Counted from the stretch's first letter, positions 1 to 6,835 are shown. The stretch is DNA of 18,059 nucleotides from Bacilli bacterium (GCA_016282055.1 JAEEJT010000117.1:1-18059); one strand, 5' to 3'. Program-made: numbers and translations. Notes: generated from the letters alone by a model not told the origin.

Positions 1-657
1 AATATCACCACTACTATAATAATACTTTGGAGTTAATCCAGCATCCATCATAGCTCTACTATATCCTTTTTGTTTCATTTCATTTAATGTATACTTATGT
101 TCAGTTCCAACAAATATAATATTCTTATTTCCTTTTTCAATCATATCAGTAGTAATTTGATATGCACATTCTTCATAATCAACACAAACACTACCTATTG
201 TATCTTTCTTTGATAATGAGTTAACAAATACAACAGGAACTGGTGAATATTCAATCAATTGATAAATCTCTTTACTCATTTCATCATTCATGAATAATAC
301 ACCATCAACACTAGATGCGATTACTTCTCCCCACAAATCCTTTTCAAGTTGTGGATCTTTATTTATAAATAGTCTAATTGTATAACCATATTCTTTTGCT
401 GCATCATCGATACCTTGAATCATTTCAGCAACACTCGCACGTGATATTTCAGGAATTACAACAGCTACAGTAGTTGATCTACGACTTGCAAGTCCTCTTG
501 CATTAGCGTTAGGTTTATAGCCTTTTTCGTTAATGATTTTCATAACCTTGTTTCTCGTAGCTTCCTTGACTTTATCAGGATGGTTTAATACTCTAGATAC
601 AGTTGCTAAACTTACCCCAGCTGCGCCAGCAACGTCATAAATCTTTATTTGCTCCAT
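1..657 (-). CDS. LacI/GalR-family transcriptional regulator, CcpA-like (3' end off the window)
   Basis: An open frame of 219 codons runs from an ATG at 657 to the left edge with no stop, so the C-terminus is missing. The N-terminus (IYDVAGAAGVSLATVSRVLN, about residues 6-25) is the LacI helix-turn-helix, followed by the hinge segment with ARGLASRRS (about 53-61) and the start of the periplasmic-binding-like effector domain (TTVAVVIPEI, then VDGVLFMN). The family binds palindromic operators as dimers. The overall pattern resembles CcpA, the catabolite regulator that uses HPr-Ser-P as corepressor, more than sugar-specific LacI proteins, but the residues needed to decide lie in the missing part. 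A strong ribosome site (AAAGGAGG, about 661-668) fixes the start. It is transcribed away from its promoter at 688-716. The family call is firm; CcpA itself is only likely. Confidence 0.9.
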   Translation of the reverse strand, partial: MEQIKIYDVAGAAGVSLATVSRVLNHPDKVKEATRNKVMKIINEKGYKPNANARGLASRRSTTVAVVIPEISRASVAEMIQGIDDAAKEYGYTIRLFINKDPQLEKDLWGEVIASSVDGVLFMNDEMSKEIYQLIEYSPVPVVFVNSLSKKDTIGSVCVDYEECAYQITTDMIEKGNKNIIFVGTEHKYTLNEMKQKGYSRAMMDAGLTPKYYYSSGDI

Positions 658-685
658 GCTATCCTCCTTTATATAAATATCAAAT

Positions 686-704
686 ACATTATATCATATA
701 ATGT
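686..704. promoter_or_regulatory. 19-bp perfect palindrome over the -10 of the LacI-family gene, candidate operator
   Basis: ACATTATATGATATAATGT is a perfect 9+1+9 inverted repeat covering the -10 box. LacI-family proteins bind odd or even palindromes and are often autoregulated, so this could be an operator. It lacks the central CG of usual CcpA cre and LacI-family sites, and AT-rich palindromes around TATAAT arise readily by chance. Confidence 0.35.
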
Positions 705-716
705 TCTTTTTTACAA
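688..716 (-). promoter_or_regulatory. Sigma-A-type promoter of the LacI-family regulator
   Basis: On the minus strand a TTGTAA -35 (711-716) and a TATAAT -10 (688-693) are separated by exactly 17 nt. A TG one base before the -10 makes it an extended -10. The start codon is about 30 nt downstream, behind a good ribosome site. The -10 is embedded in a palindrome listed separately. Confidence 0.7.
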
Positions 717-863
717 TTGTTTTATGAAAATTTGCATTTTTTATTTTCATAATAAATTTTAAAAAATAACAATTTACATATATTTAGATATCTATCTTGC
801 TTTAAAATAGGCTCTTTTCATGTAAAAGCAGTGATTTAATTTCATAGATTTTCATAAAATTAA

Positions 864-888
864 AAAGGACTAGATTTACTAGTCCTTT
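864..888 (-). terminator. Intrinsic terminator of rplS
   Basis: A perfect 10-bp stem (AAAGGACTAG / CTAGTCCTTT) with a 5-nt loop begins 4 nt after the rplS stop codon. On the minus strand it is followed by a T-rich run, and the A/T flanks extend the stem. It separates rplS from the LacI-family gene downstream. Confidence 0.85.
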
Positions 889-892
889 AAAA

Positions 893-1237
893 CTATCTAC
901 GTTCAGTAATTCTTGCAGCTTTAGCAGATAATACACGAATGTAATTTAACTTAGCTCTTCTTACTTTACCTTTACGTACAACTTCGATTTTGTCTACATT
1001 AGGTGCATGAACAGGGAATGTTCTTTCAACACCAACACCGTAACTCATCTTACGTACTGTAAATGTTTCGCTAATTCCACCACCGCGTTTTTTGATTACT
1101 AAGCCTTCAAATACTTGGATACGTTCACGATCGCCTTCCTTGATTTTAACATATACTTTAACAGTATCACCAGGACGGAATTCAGGGCGTTCTTTTAAGT
1201 ATTCGCTAGTAATTTCTTTAATTAATTGTTGACTCAT
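893..1237 (-). CDS. rplS: 50S ribosomal protein L19
   Basis: The 114-residue product matches bacterial L19 along its whole length: the N-terminal helix (LIKEITSEYLKERPEFRPGDTVKVYVKIKEG is the region; key part PEFRPGDTV), the central RIQVFEGLVIKKRGGG and SETFTVRKMSYGVGVERTFP segments, and the basic KVRRAKLNYIR tail region. L19 sits at the 30S-50S interface near the 16S h14 contact. The length is typical. The start is fixed by a good ribosome site (AAAGGAGAA, about 1245-1253). As in Bacillus it closes the rpsP-rimM-trmD cluster, but here it has its own promoter and leader hairpin in the 135-nt gap upstream and its own terminator 4 nt after the stop, so it can be expressed independently of trmD. 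Confidence 0.98.
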   Translation of the reverse strand: MSQQLIKEITSEYLKERPEFRPGDTVKVYVKIKEGDRERIQVFEGLVIKKRGGGISETFTVRKMSYGVGVERTFPVHAPNVDKIEVVRKGKVRRAKLNYIRVLSAKAARITERR

Positions 1238-1256
1238 ACTTTTGTTCTCCTTTTAC

Positions 1257-1301
1257 CTGACATTCATAAATTATAATCAAGTATAAACAGCGGAATGTCT
1301 T
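1257..1301 (-). ncRNA. L19 leader hairpin (rplS autoregulatory 5' UTR element)
   Basis: In the rplS 5' UTR on the minus strand, GACATTC (1293-1299) pairs with GAATGTC (1259-1265). The upstream arm is followed at once by the CGCTG segment, and the downstream arm by AGG and then the ribosome site. Position, arm sequence and proximity to the ribosome site fit the known Firmicutes L19 leader, which is thought to let L19 bind its own mRNA. I recognised it by pattern and did not run a covariance model. Confidence 0.7.
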
Positions 1302-1324
1302 CCATTTGGTTTAAAACCTAATAT

Positions 1325-1353
1325 ATTATACCATAGTTTAATAATAATGTAAA
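1325..1353 (-). promoter_or_regulatory. Sigma-A promoter of rplS
   Basis: TTTACA (1348-1353) and TATAAT (1325-1330) on the minus strand are 17 nt apart, with TGG directly before the -10 (extended -10). The transcript would begin just upstream of the L19 leader hairpin. This is one of the best promoter matches in the window. Confidence 0.8.
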
Positions 1354-1372
1354 GGAAATTTTTTCAAATCTA

Positions 1373-2050
1373 TTATTGATATGGGTTATTAAAATTATAA
1401 ACCTTAGAACAAGTATACCATGTACCTTGGAATGAAAGATTAACTAATATCTCATATTCACCATATTCACTAAAACTACTTACTTGAGCTTTATCCTTAG
1501 AAAGAGTTATATAAATTCTATTATCTTTATACACTTCACTCTTTCCATTACTAAAATAAATTATACATTTAATATCATCAGTACTTAAAGTATCATTTAA
1601 AGTAATATTAGTTTTTAATAATAATATTTCAACCCTATCAACAGTAACTTCTTCTTGATTATTATCAGTATTATTACCATTATTATTTGTACTATCTTCG
1701 TTATTATTTGTATTTTGATTAGATTCAGAAACAGTACAAACAAACGTAGTTTCAAGTTCACCATTCTTAACAACAACTGTTACATCACCAGTTAAATCAC
1801 TTAATGACTTAGGAGTATATGATGTGCTAGATAATTTTGAAATATCAGCCTTAGTTCCATCAGAATAATTCATATAAACTTTAACTTTTGATGATGGAAA
1901 ATTTGTTGTTGCATCAAGAGTTATTTTGCTATCAACAGAAGTAGACAATGACATAGGCTTCTTTTCATATACATTGCCGAATTCTATTTTACAAGCAAAT
2001 AAACACATAGAACAAAATACAAGTAAAATAATCATTGTTATTCTTTTCAT
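1373..2050 (-). CDS. Secreted lipoprotein with two Ig-like domains joined by an Asn/Thr linker
   Basis: The 225-residue protein opens with a short basic N-terminus, a hydrophobic stretch and a lipobox ending in Cys20 (LFAC), so it should be lipidated and anchored to the outer membrane face. Two beta-rich segments follow (about 35-108 and 136-220). Each has a YxDGT/YFSNGK-type turn like bacterial Ig-like (Big_3-type) modules, and they look like divergent copies of each other. Between them is a low-complexity linker (about 109-135) rich in Asn and Thr. No enzyme motif is visible; an adhesive or structural envelope role is inference. It starts 17 nt after the rhodanese-like lipoprotein gene behind an AAAGGAG site, so the two are probably co-transcribed. 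No clear terminator follows, and read-through into rplS is possible. Confidence 0.8.
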   Translation of the reverse strand: MKRITMIILLVFCSMCLFACKIEFGNVYEKKPMSLSTSVDSKITLDATTNFPSSKVKVYMNYSDGTKADISKLSSTSYTPKSLSDLTGDVTVVVKNGELETTFVCTVSESNQNTNNNEDSTNNNGNNTDNNQEEVTVDRVEILLLKTNITLNDTLSTDDIKCIIYFSNGKSEVYKDNRIYITLSKDKAQVSSFSEYGEYEILVNLSFQGTWYTCSKVYNFNNPYQ

Positions 2051-2067
2051 AGCAAAACTCCTTTCTT

Positions 2068-2481
2068 TTAACAGTCACATCCTACTTCAGGTGTGAAACC
2101 ATCACCTTTCAAGCTAACATAATTTTCATAGCCACCTTCGAAGTAGTACATATGTTTATAGCCTTTTTTGCCTAAATAATTAAAGACATATAAACAATCA
2201 TCTTCAGTTCCCATTAAAATAATTACTCTTTTTTTATCTTTTATTATAGTACTTATAGTGTCACAAACACTATCAAGTCCTTCTCCACCCATACATAAGA
2301 ATCCCTTTATATGGCCTATTTCACACTCATCATTACTTCTAATATCATATTTTAATGCATCTTGAAATAAACCATCAAACTCATTAACATCCTTTATCTT
2401 AGAAGCACTTTTTTTACAAGATACAAACATTATAGATATCAAAACAAAAACAATTAAAATAATAACTTTATTTATTTTCAT
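2068..2481 (-). CDS. Rhodanese-like lipoprotein lacking the catalytic cysteine
   Basis: The 137-residue protein has a signal sequence with a lipobox at Cys22 (FVSC), so the domain should face outside. The rest follows a rhodanese fold pattern: YDIRS (45-49), GHIKG (56-60), a hydrophobic strand RVIILMG (85-91), then LGKKGY and the YFEGGYENY turn (113-121). In catalytic rhodaneses the strand ends in a Cys-containing loop; here Met90-Gly91 occupies that place, so sulfurtransfer is unlikely. A Cys-Asp-Cys tail (135-137) and Cys96 are the other cysteines of note. The gene overlaps the end of trmD by 14 nt, with an AGAGGAT ribosome site inside trmD, so it is part of the same transcript. The fold call is good; the function (binding or redox) is unknown. 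Confidence 0.75.
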   Translation of the reverse strand: MKINKVIILIVFVLISIMFVSCKKSASKIKDVNEFDGLFQDALKYDIRSNDECEIGHIKGFLCMGGEGLDSVCDTISTIIKDKKRVIILMGTEDDCLYVFNYLGKKGYKHMYYFEGGYENYVSLKGDGFTPEVGCDC

Positions 2482-3193
2482 TTTTAATATCCTCTAACAT
2501 TTTCATATCTTCACTTGTTAGTTTAGCTTTTCTTAGTAAATCTTTACGATATAAATAAGTAAGTTCTAATGACTTATATCTTCTCCACTTACGAATATTC
2601 TCATGATTACCACTTATTAAAACATCTGGTACTTTTTTACCATCAAATTCAACAGGGCGAGTATATTGTGGATATTCAAGTAGATTATCATCAAAGCTTT
2701 CAACGTCAATACTATCTTTACTAATAACATTAGGGAGTAATCTAACTACACTATCAACAATAGCAAGACTTGCGATCTCTCCTCCAGTTAATATATAATC
2801 GCCAATACTAATAGCTTCATCCATATAATCATTAATTCTAAAATCAATACCTTCATAATGACCACATACAATTACTATATGATCAAGCTTAGCTAGTTTC
2901 TTTGCTTTCTTCTCATTATATGTTTTTCCAATTGGACTTGTTATAATCTTATATGCATTTTCAATATCAGGTATATCTTTTAGACAATTTATTACAGGTG
3001 TAGCTTCAATTATCATACCGGCACCGCCACCATAAGAATAATCATCAACTCTTTTATTAGCTTTAGTACTATATTCACGATAATCAATTACATTAATAGT
3101 AACACTACCTGATTCAATCGCTCTTTTGATAATTGAACTATTTAAATAAGGCGTAATAGCATCTTTAAATAAAGTTAATATATCTATTATCAT
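2468..3193 (-). CDS. trmD: tRNA (guanine-37-N1)-methyltransferase TrmD
   Basis: The enzyme methylates G37 next to the anticodon from S-adenosylmethionine, preventing +1 frameshifts. The 241-residue product shows the SPOUT knot signatures: GGGAGM (55-60), SPIG (86-89), GHYEGID (111-117), SIGDYILTGGE (129-139) and LLEYPQYTRP (171-180), then VPDVLISGNHENIRKWRR. The likely catalytic Asp169 (SFDDN) and Arg151 are present. One oddity is Phe118 where the GIDER motif normally has Glu. The start overlaps the rimM stop (ATGA), behind a GAAGG site. Its 3' end overlaps the rhodanese-like lipoprotein gene. RimM-TrmD coupling is the normal bacterial arrangement. Confidence 0.97.
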   Translation of the reverse strand: MIIDILTLFKDAITPYLNSSIIKRAIESGSVTINVIDYREYSTKANKRVDDYSYGGGAGMIIEATPVINCLKDIPDIENAYKIITSPIGKTYNEKKAKKLAKLDHIVIVCGHYEGIDFRINDYMDEAISIGDYILTGGEIASLAIVDSVVRLLPNVISKDSIDVESFDDNLLEYPQYTRPVEFDGKKVPDVLISGNHENIRKWRRYKSLELTYLYRKDLLRKAKLTSEDMKMLEDIKNENK

Positions 3194-3678
3194 AATAAAC
3201 CTTCTATAACATTTAAAACTATCTTTTTATTCTCAATATCAATACTATTAATAAACTCTTTTCTATTAGGAACTAAACTAATTTCTTTATTATTTTTTTC
3301 AATTTGTAGTAAAGATCCTTGAGGTACCTCTAAGATATCTATAACTTTACCAATAAGAATATCATTATCATATACCATACAATCGATTAAATCATCAAAG
3401 TATATTTCACCAGGTTTTCTTACTTCGTCTAAATCAACGTATAGATTCTTATTAATATAATTTAAGATACTATTAATATCAAATGACTCATTAATAGTTA
3501 ATAAACAACATCCTTTATGAATTCTAGATGAAGATACAACTACTTTTTCATGTTCTTCACCAATATATAAAGTATTACCCTTATCAAATCTATGTAAGTT
3601 ATCTGTTTCAATAGTTACTTTCATTTCACCACGAATACCAAAACTATTCACTATTTTACCAACTAATGCATATTTCAT
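3190..3678 (-). CDS. rimM: 16S rRNA processing protein RimM
   Basis: RimM is an assembly factor that binds S19 and helps mature the 30S head. The 162-residue product has the N-terminal beta-barrel (VGKIVNSFGIRGEMKV, residues 6-21; TDNLHRFDKGNTLYIG) and the C-terminal PRC-barrel (IYFDDLIDCMVYD, about 92-104; GKVIDILEVPQGSLLQIE; a VPNRKEFI segment; the closing EGLL). The length is normal. The start overlaps the end of the metal ATPase gene by four bases (ATGA) and the stop overlaps the trmD start in the same way, so the three genes are translationally coupled. No strong ribosome site precedes rimM, which makes it dependent on ATPase translation. Confidence 0.95.
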   Translation of the reverse strand: MKYALVGKIVNSFGIRGEMKVTIETDNLHRFDKGNTLYIGEEHEKVVVSSSRIHKGCCLLTINESFDINSILNYINKNLYVDLDEVRKPGEIYFDDLIDCMVYDNDILIGKVIDILEVPQGSLLQIEKNNKEISLVPNRKEFINSIDIENKKIVLNVIEGLL

Positions 3679-6065
3679 TTCTTATCAACCTTTAAAACTC
3701 TTAATGAATTTAATATTGCAATTAATGATACACCAACATCACTTAATATAGCACCATAAACTAAAAGAATATTAAAAACTTGACTTAAATTTAATGGCGA
3801 TAATATTAAGAAGAATAACTTAATAATTAAACAAAATATAATATTCTCTATAACTACACGTTTAGTCTTTAAAGCAATCTTAATAGCAATTATTAATTTT
3901 TTCAAATCATCATTTGCAAGTACAATATCAGCAATTTGCATTGTTGCATCATTTCCAATACCACCAATAGCAATACCAATATCACTTGTTGAAATAACTG
4001 GAGCATCATTAATACCATCACCAATAAAACAAATCGTTGAATTAGGATTATTTTTCTTAATCTCAAGTAATGCATTTACTTTATCTTGAGGCATCATATC
4101 ACTATAGTATTCAGTTAATGCAAGTTCATTAGAAACTTGACTTGCAACCATATCACTATCACCAGTAAACATGATAATCTTTTTAGCTCCAATTTGCTTT
4201 AGATAATTAATTACAGTCTTAGTTTCATCTCTAATTTCATCTTTAATAATTAAATATCCAGCAATTTTTTTATCAATTACAACACATAAATCATTATTAT
4301 GAACATGATTTACTTTAATCTTAAAGTTTTCAATAAAACTACTTCTACCAATAATAACTTCTTTTCCTTCAACAATTGAAACAATACCACGTTTGTCGGA
4401 AATAGCTACACTTTCAACAACACTTGTATCAATTAACTTACCATAAGCCTTCTTTAAACTCATAGCAATAACATGATTTGAATAAACCTCAGCATAAGCA
4501 GCATAACGTAATATATCTTCTTCACTATAATCAGATGTTGAAACAACTTTATCAACAATAAAATTACCTTTAGTTAAAGTACCAGTTTTATCAAAAATAA
4601 ATATATCAGCTTTACTTAAACTCTCAATATAATTACTACCTTTAACAAGTATACCATTTTGACTAGTAGCCCCAATTCCACCAAAGAAACCTAAAGGAAT
4701 AGAAATAACTAATGCACATGGACAACTTATAACCATAAAAATCATAGCAACACGCATTGCTGGTTTAAATCCACCACTCCAAGTTAAATCATAATTTCTG
4801 CCAATAAAAGGTAAAGTAATAGCAATAATAAGCGCTAATATAACAATAGTAGGTGTATAATACTTAGCAAATTTAGATATAAAATTCTCACTTTTAGCTT
4901 TTAAAGATGAGGCATTTTCTACCATATCTAAAATCTTAACAACCATAGAATTTTCATACGTACTAGTTACACTAACTTTAATAGTACCATCAATTATAAT
5001 ACTACCACTATATATTTCATCATTAATTGTTAAAGATTTTGTTAATGACTCCCCAGTTAATGCTTTATCATCAACAGTAGCACTACCAGCAATAATTATT
5101 CCATCAAGAGGAACTCTATCACCAACACTTAAAAACAACACATCCCCAACAACTACACTTTCAGGATTAACATCCTTTTTAATACCATCAATTTCAATTG
5201 TAGCCTTACTAGGTTTGATATTAATTAATCCAGCAATAGACTTTCTAGAATAATTAACAGCATATTGTTGAAAGAAATCACCAATTGAATAAAATATAAT
5301 AACAAATAATGCCTCATCATATAAACCAATCAGTAATGCAACAAGGGTAGCTAAAGCCATCAAGAAATTCTCATCAAATATTCTTCCACCTAATAAATTC
5401 TTATACGCTGTATATAAAATATCTTTTGCAAGTAATATATATGATGGTACATAACCAATATAAATAACTATATATAATATTGGATTATCTATTTTAAATC
5501 CAAACTTTAAAATATTCTTTAAAATAAAAATAAATAAAAATACACAAATACCAATACTAAACTCAATTTTCTTCTTTTTAGAAATCTTATATGTTGTTTC
5601 TTGTGTTGTTTCTTTAACAAGTTGTTCTTTTACTTCAATTCTAGGATCAACAACTTCAGCATTTTCTTGAATCTTCATTCTTAAATCAAAACTATCATAT
5701 TTAACACTAGATTCAATAATAATCTTTAATGTCGCAAAATCAACAACAACAAAATCACAATTAATATTTCTTTTACATAATCTTTCGACTTTAGCACCAC
5801 AATTAGCACAATCAAGATTCTTTAAATAAAAAACATATCTATACTTTTCTTTAATATCTTCAGTTATAAAACCAATATTAGTATCAATACTTTTAATAAT
5901 CTTTTTAGCTTCATCAAATTTATCTTCTTTTATTATTATTATTGATTCTTGATTTTTTACAACAAAATCATCTAAAGAAAAATTCTTTTCAAAGTTAACA
6001 ACAATTCTTTTCCATATACCGCTAGAAATATTAGGGAAAATTAATTTTATTCTTTTATTATCCAT
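3675..6065 (-). CDS. Zn/Cd/Pb-type P1B P-type ATPase (metal exporter), CadA/ZntA-like
   Basis: This 796-residue membrane pump should export a soft divalent metal at the expense of ATP. Visible in order: an N-terminal stretch that may be a decayed metal-binding domain, an HMA domain with DCANC (85-89), TGES (337-340), the membrane SCPC motif (447-450), the phosphorylation site DKTGT (492-496), MFTGD (632-636) and GDGIND (682-687). The last membrane pair has Lys749 and Asp776 in KLFFL and SDVGVS contexts, as in Zn/Cd/Pb (P1B-2) pumps, and ends NSLR. About eight membrane spans are expected. One anomaly: the nucleotide-binding-domain HP motif reads His531-Val532, with the proline lost. It is the first gene of a transcript with rimM and trmD and overlaps rimM by 4 nt, an unusual partner for those genes. 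Metal specificity is inferred from motifs. Confidence 0.93.
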   Translation of the reverse strand: MDNKRIKLIFPNISSGIWKRIVVNFEKNFSLDDFVVKNQESIIIIKEDKFDEAKKIIKSIDTNIGFITEDIKEKYRYVFYLKNLDCANCGAKVERLCKRNINCDFVVVDFATLKIIIESSVKYDSFDLRMKIQENAEVVDPRIEVKEQLVKETTQETTYKISKKKKIEFSIGICVFLFIFILKNILKFGFKIDNPILYIVIYIGYVPSYILLAKDILYTAYKNLLGGRIFDENFLMALATLVALLIGLYDEALFVIIFYSIGDFFQQYAVNYSRKSIAGLINIKPSKATIEIDGIKKDVNPESVVVGDVLFLSVGDRVPLDGIIIAGSATVDDKALTGESLTKSLTINDEIYSGSIIIDGTIKVSVTSTYENSMVVKILDMVENASSLKAKSENFISKFAKYYTPTIVILALIIAITLPFIGRNYDLTWSGGFKPAMRVAMIFMVISCPCALVISIPLGFFGGIGATSQNGILVKGSNYIESLSKADIFIFDKTGTLTKGNFIVDKVVSTSDYSEEDILRYAAYAEVYSNHVIAMSLKKAYGKLIDTSVVESVAISDKRGIVSIVEGKEVIIGRSSFIENFKIKVNHVHNNDLCVVIDKKIAGYLIIKDEIRDETKTVINYLKQIGAKKIIMFTGDSDMVASQVSNELALTEYYSDMMPQDKVNALLEIKKNNPNSTICFIGDGINDAPVISTSDIGIAIGGIGNDATMQIADIVLANDDLKKLIIAIKIALKTKRVVIENIIFCLIIKLFFLILSPLNLSQVFNILLVYGAILSDVGVSLIAILNSLRVLKVDKK

Positions 6066-6145
6066 AAAAACAAATCAATTATTAAAAATTATATATAAAT
6101 TAAAATAATTTTTCTTCCCTTTCTTAATAGTTTTGATATAAAAAA

Positions 6146-6163
6146 TATTATATTCATATAATA
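6146..6163. promoter_or_regulatory. Perfect 8+2+8 palindrome abutting the -10 of the metal ATPase promoter, candidate operator
   Basis: TATTATATGAATATAATA is a perfect inverted repeat placed directly downstream of the -10, covering the expected transcription start. The position suits a repressor. The ATATGAA core recalls ArsR/SmtB-family metal-sensor operators, but the call is tentative in such AT-rich DNA and no sensor gene is present nearby. Confidence 0.35.
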
Positions 6164-6192
6164 ATTATAACACTTTAAAGCATTATAGTAAA
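6164..6192 (-). promoter_or_regulatory. Promoter of the metal ATPase-rimM-trmD transcript
   Basis: On the minus strand TTTACT (6187-6192) and TATAAT (6164-6169) are 17 nt apart, with TG preceding the -10. The -35 overlaps the T-run of the khpA terminator, so the new transcript starts right where the previous one ends. The leader to the ATPase start is about 90 nt. Confidence 0.65.
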
Positions 6193-6195
6193 CAA

Positions 6196-6217
6196 AAAGG
6201 AGCTATAAAGCTCCTTT
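6196..6217 (-). terminator. Intrinsic terminator of rpsP-khpA
   Basis: A perfect 9-bp stem (AAAGGAGCT / AGCTCCTTT) with a 4-nt loop starts immediately after the khpA stop codon. On the minus strand it continues into TTTTTGTTT. It ends the rpsP-khpA transcript and overlaps the next promoter's -35 region. Confidence 0.88.
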
Positions 6218-6475
6218 CTAAAATGAATCAACTGTGATTTCGATTTTCTTTCCAGATCTAGAAGTAGTAGCAAAAGCTATAGTCTTAATGGCGTTAATAA
6301 CACGACCGTTCTTTCCAATAACTCTACCCTTATCTTCTTCATTAACCATTATTTGTGCAACAATAGTGTCATTCTCATCCCCATCATCGAATACTTTTAC
6401 AACTAATTCATCAGGGTAAACAACTAAAGGTTTTACTAAATCAGTAAGGAATTTTTCATAGTCGATGCTATTCAT
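6218..6475 (-). CDS. khpA: KH-domain RNA-binding protein KhpA (YlqC family)
   Basis: The 85-residue protein is a single KH domain with the GRVIGKNGRVINAI loop (about 50-63, GKNG being the nucleic-acid-binding GxxG) followed by a helix and a last strand. Its family (YlqC/KhpA) binds RNA broadly, pairs with KhpB and affects cell elongation and division in Firmicutes. It follows rpsP after 19 nt, the conserved Gram-positive order, and has an AGAAGG site. The usual next gene, ylqD, is absent; a terminator follows directly. The length is slightly above the usual 75-80 residues. Confidence 0.93.
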   Translation of the reverse strand: MNSIDYEKFLTDLVKPLVVYPDELVVKVFDDGDENDTIVAQIMVNEEDKGRVIGKNGRVINAIKTIAFATTSRSGKKIEITVDSF

Positions 6476-6494
6476 AATTTTAAACCTTCTTTAA

Positions 6495-6776
6495 TTATTT
6501 AGCGTTTTTTGCTTCTTTTTTTAAAGCACAGAACTTTTCGTTAATTCCTAATTTAGTAAATAAAGATTTAACTGTATCTGTTGGTTGAGCACCATTTTGT
6601 AACCATTTCATTGCTTTTTCTTCATCAATCTTTAATAAATTTTCTTTTTCGATTGGATGATATAAACCAATAACTTCAATGAATTTACCATCACGAGGTG
6701 ATGTTGATTCACTAGCTACAATACGATAGTAAGGACGACCTTTAGCGCCACATCTTTGTAATCTAATTTTAACCAT
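6495..6776 (-). CDS. rpsP: 30S ribosomal protein S16
   Basis: The 93-residue product opens with the S16 signature MVKIRLQRCGAKGRPYYRIV and continues with ESTSPRDGKFIEVIGLYHP, the W-containing helix EEKAMKWLQNGAQPTDTV and a short Lys-rich tail. S16 binds the 5' and central 16S rRNA domains early in 30S assembly. The start is fixed by a strong site (GGAGGT, about 6783-6788). It is the first gene of a two-gene transcript with khpA and has a consensus promoter just upstream. In Bacillus this position follows ffh; here a BspA-like lipoprotein gene is upstream instead. Confidence 0.98.
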   Translation of the reverse strand: MVKIRLQRCGAKGRPYYRIVASESTSPRDGKFIEVIGLYHPIEKENLLKIDEEKAMKWLQNGAQPTDTVKSLFTKLGINEKFCALKKEAKNAK

Positions 6777-6806
6777 AATATACCTCCATATATTTAAATC
6801 GTTGTT

Positions 6807-6835
6807 ATTATACCATAAATAAAAAAAGATGTCAA
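6807..6835 (-). promoter_or_regulatory. rpsP: Consensus sigma-A promoter of rpsP
   Basis: TTGACA (6830-6835) and TATAAT (6807-6812) are both perfect consensus hexamers on the minus strand with a 17-nt spacer and a TGG extended -10. This is what a highly expressed ribosomal gene would need. The -35 lies in the 3' arm of the terminator of the gene upstream. Confidence 0.9.

Noticed and set aside
1331..1372. Terminator after the Ig-like lipoprotein gene
   Set aside because: Only a stem of a few A/T-rich pairs can be drawn and it overlaps the rplS promoter; not supportable.
3190..3677. Use of the mycoplasma genetic code (TGA as Trp)
   Set aside because: rimM and the ATPase end at TGA in the normal place with ATGA overlaps, and Trp is encoded by TGG.
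6234..6419. Plus-strand open frame of 61 codons
   Set aside because: It lies opposite khpA, has no ribosome site, and its product looks like an antisense translation of the conserved KH domain.
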